Positions 5,245-5,690 of a stretch of 5,690 bases of DNA are shown here, in pieces (within the stretch, counting starts at the first letter, position 1; each line of letters opens with the position of its first letter). Source of the DNA: a bacterium. Its GTDB lineage: Bacteria; Krumholzibacteriota; Krumholzibacteria; LZORAL124-64-63. The notes under the pieces were generated by a model. It was not told the origin of the DNA, did not search any database, and saw nothing but the letters and a program-made list of their open reading frames with translations. Where the stretch lies: the NCBI GenBank assembly GCA_016873405.1, contig VGXH01000147.1, positions 1-5,690 of the forward strand, written 5' to 3'. The translations under genes and the position numbers were made by a program.

Positions 5245-5690
5245 GTTCCTGCTGCTGGCGATCCTGGTCCTGTGCACTTCCAGCGCGCAGGCGGGCAAGC
5301 TGCCGCCGAAGGAAGCCCCGGCCGGACAGGCCCCGTGGACCTCCGCGAAGAGCGCCACGCTGGAGGGCTTCGAAGGCGCGTTCCCGCCGGCGGGCTGGAC
5401 GCTGTCGACGACCGACGCCGCGCACACCTGGATCCGCGACACCCAGGCCCCCTATTCGGGCCGGGCGGCCGCGCGGGTGGCCTGGCAGGACGCCGTGGTG
5501 CAGGACGAGCGCCTCTCGTTCTCCTGGCCGGTCGGCGCGGGCGAGGACCTGCACTTCGCCACGCAGGGCAGCGTCTACTGGTCGGCCAACGCCGACTTCA
5601 CGGTCGAGGTCGACGGCGTCGAGGTCTACAGCTTCGCCGCGCGCAACGCCGGCGTGTCCTGGCGGTGGGAGCACGTGACGGTCGATCCCC
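5234..5690 (+). CDS. Secreted protein with choice-of-anchor J/cleaved-adhesin-like domain (3' truncated)
   Basis: The reading frame runs open to the window edge with 152 complete codons and no stop, so the C-terminus is missing. Residues 1-20 form a signal peptide: one Lys, a hydrophobic core (FLLLAILVL) and an A18-Q-A20 signal peptidase I site. C14 does not sit in a proper lipobox because Leu precedes it. The mature part opens with LEGFEGAFPPAGWTL (43-57) and continues with a beta-rich stretch (SGRAAARVAW, DFTVEVDGVEVYSF). This FEG-FPPAGW start is typical of choice-of-anchor J or gingipain cleaved-adhesin domains, jelly-roll modules of exported bacterial proteins often joined to a C-terminal sorting domain. 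The missing end would show the anchor or any enzymatic domain. The start follows GGAGGAA. It probably has its own promoter (5084-5112). The domain assignment is from motif memory, so moderate. Confidence 0.7.
   Translation, partial: MKTMFLLLAILVLCTSSAQAGKLPPKEAPAGQAPWTSAKSATLEGFEGAFPPAGWTLSTTDAAHTWIRDTQAPYSGRAAARVAWQDAVVQDERLSFSWPVGAGEDLHFATQGSVYWSANADFTVEVDGVEVYSFAARNAGVSWRWEHVTVDP

Noticed and set aside
5264..5278. Lipoprotein signal (Cys14 of the secreted protein)
   Set aside because: The residue before Cys is Leu, not Gly/Ala/Ser, and a good signal peptidase I site (AQA) follows.
4166..5674. Long minus-strand open frame over motB and the secreted gene
   Set aside because: It is an antisense shadow: it crosses the promoter and hairpin region and its composition is Arg/Ala/Gly-rich without motifs.
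5149..5690. Leader ATG at 5149 opening a frame that runs to the window end
   Set aside because: It has no Shine-Dalgarno and codes for Pro/Arg/Gly-rich sequence. The frame from 5234 has a signal peptide and a recognisable domain.
1..5690. CRISPR arrays, tRNA/rRNA genes, insertion sequences
   Set aside because: No regularly spaced repeats, tRNA-like cloverleaf, rRNA-like segment, transposase or terminal inverted repeats were seen on either strand by eye.

Overview
The window is a GC-rich bacterial chromosome segment with four protein genes, all on the + strand, separated by short non-coding stretches. The codon bias is strong, with most third positions G or C. The motAB pair closely matches the Escherichia coli type, including equivalent residue numbering in MotA, so the host is a flagellated Gram-negative bacterium with peptidoglycan. 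The last gene begins like the secreted 'choice-of-anchor J' proteins common in the FCB group, Krumholzibacteriota/Eisenbacteria-like lineages and Myxococcota. The phylum cannot be fixed from this sequence, and these lineage names are a weak guess.

Layout. Bases 1-70 carry an intrinsic-terminator-like hairpin that probably closes an off-window gene. Bases 72-170 hold an AT-richer control region with an inverted repeat and a good sigma70-type promoter (TTGACT-N16-TATCAT). It serves a two-gene operon: a short MerR-family regulator (200-637) and, 2 nt after its stop, a 732-aa VIT + VWA protein with an intact MIDAS metal site (640-2838). The 279-bp gap that follows has three GC-rich stem-loops, the last with a T-run, and three imperfect copies of a CCGGACC(C)GGC-GCGG repeat. 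It also has a FliA/sigma28-like promoter candidate (TCAA-N15-GCCGATCA) ahead of motA (3118-3978) and motB (4010-5059), the two halves of the flagellar stator. MotB has a His-rich cytoplasmic tail, a Glu-Gly hexanucleotide-repeat linker and a long disordered C-terminus.

After motB there is a separate sigma70-like promoter (TTGCGT-N17-TATCAT) and a leader of about 110 nt. The leader can fold into a terminator-like hairpin or into a competing long-range stem next to the ribosome binding site. It leads into a secreted protein with a signal peptide and a choice-of-anchor J/cleaved-adhesin-like domain (5234 to the window end, truncated).

The genes form three transcription units: a regulator plus cytoplasmic VIT-VWA protein, a motility stator operon, and an exported protein. 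Nothing in the sequence links the three functionally. The most worthwhile leads are the MerR/VIT-VWA pair with its unassigned C-terminal region, the sigma28-like motA promoter, the unusual MotB low-complexity segments and the possible attenuator leader before the secreted gene.
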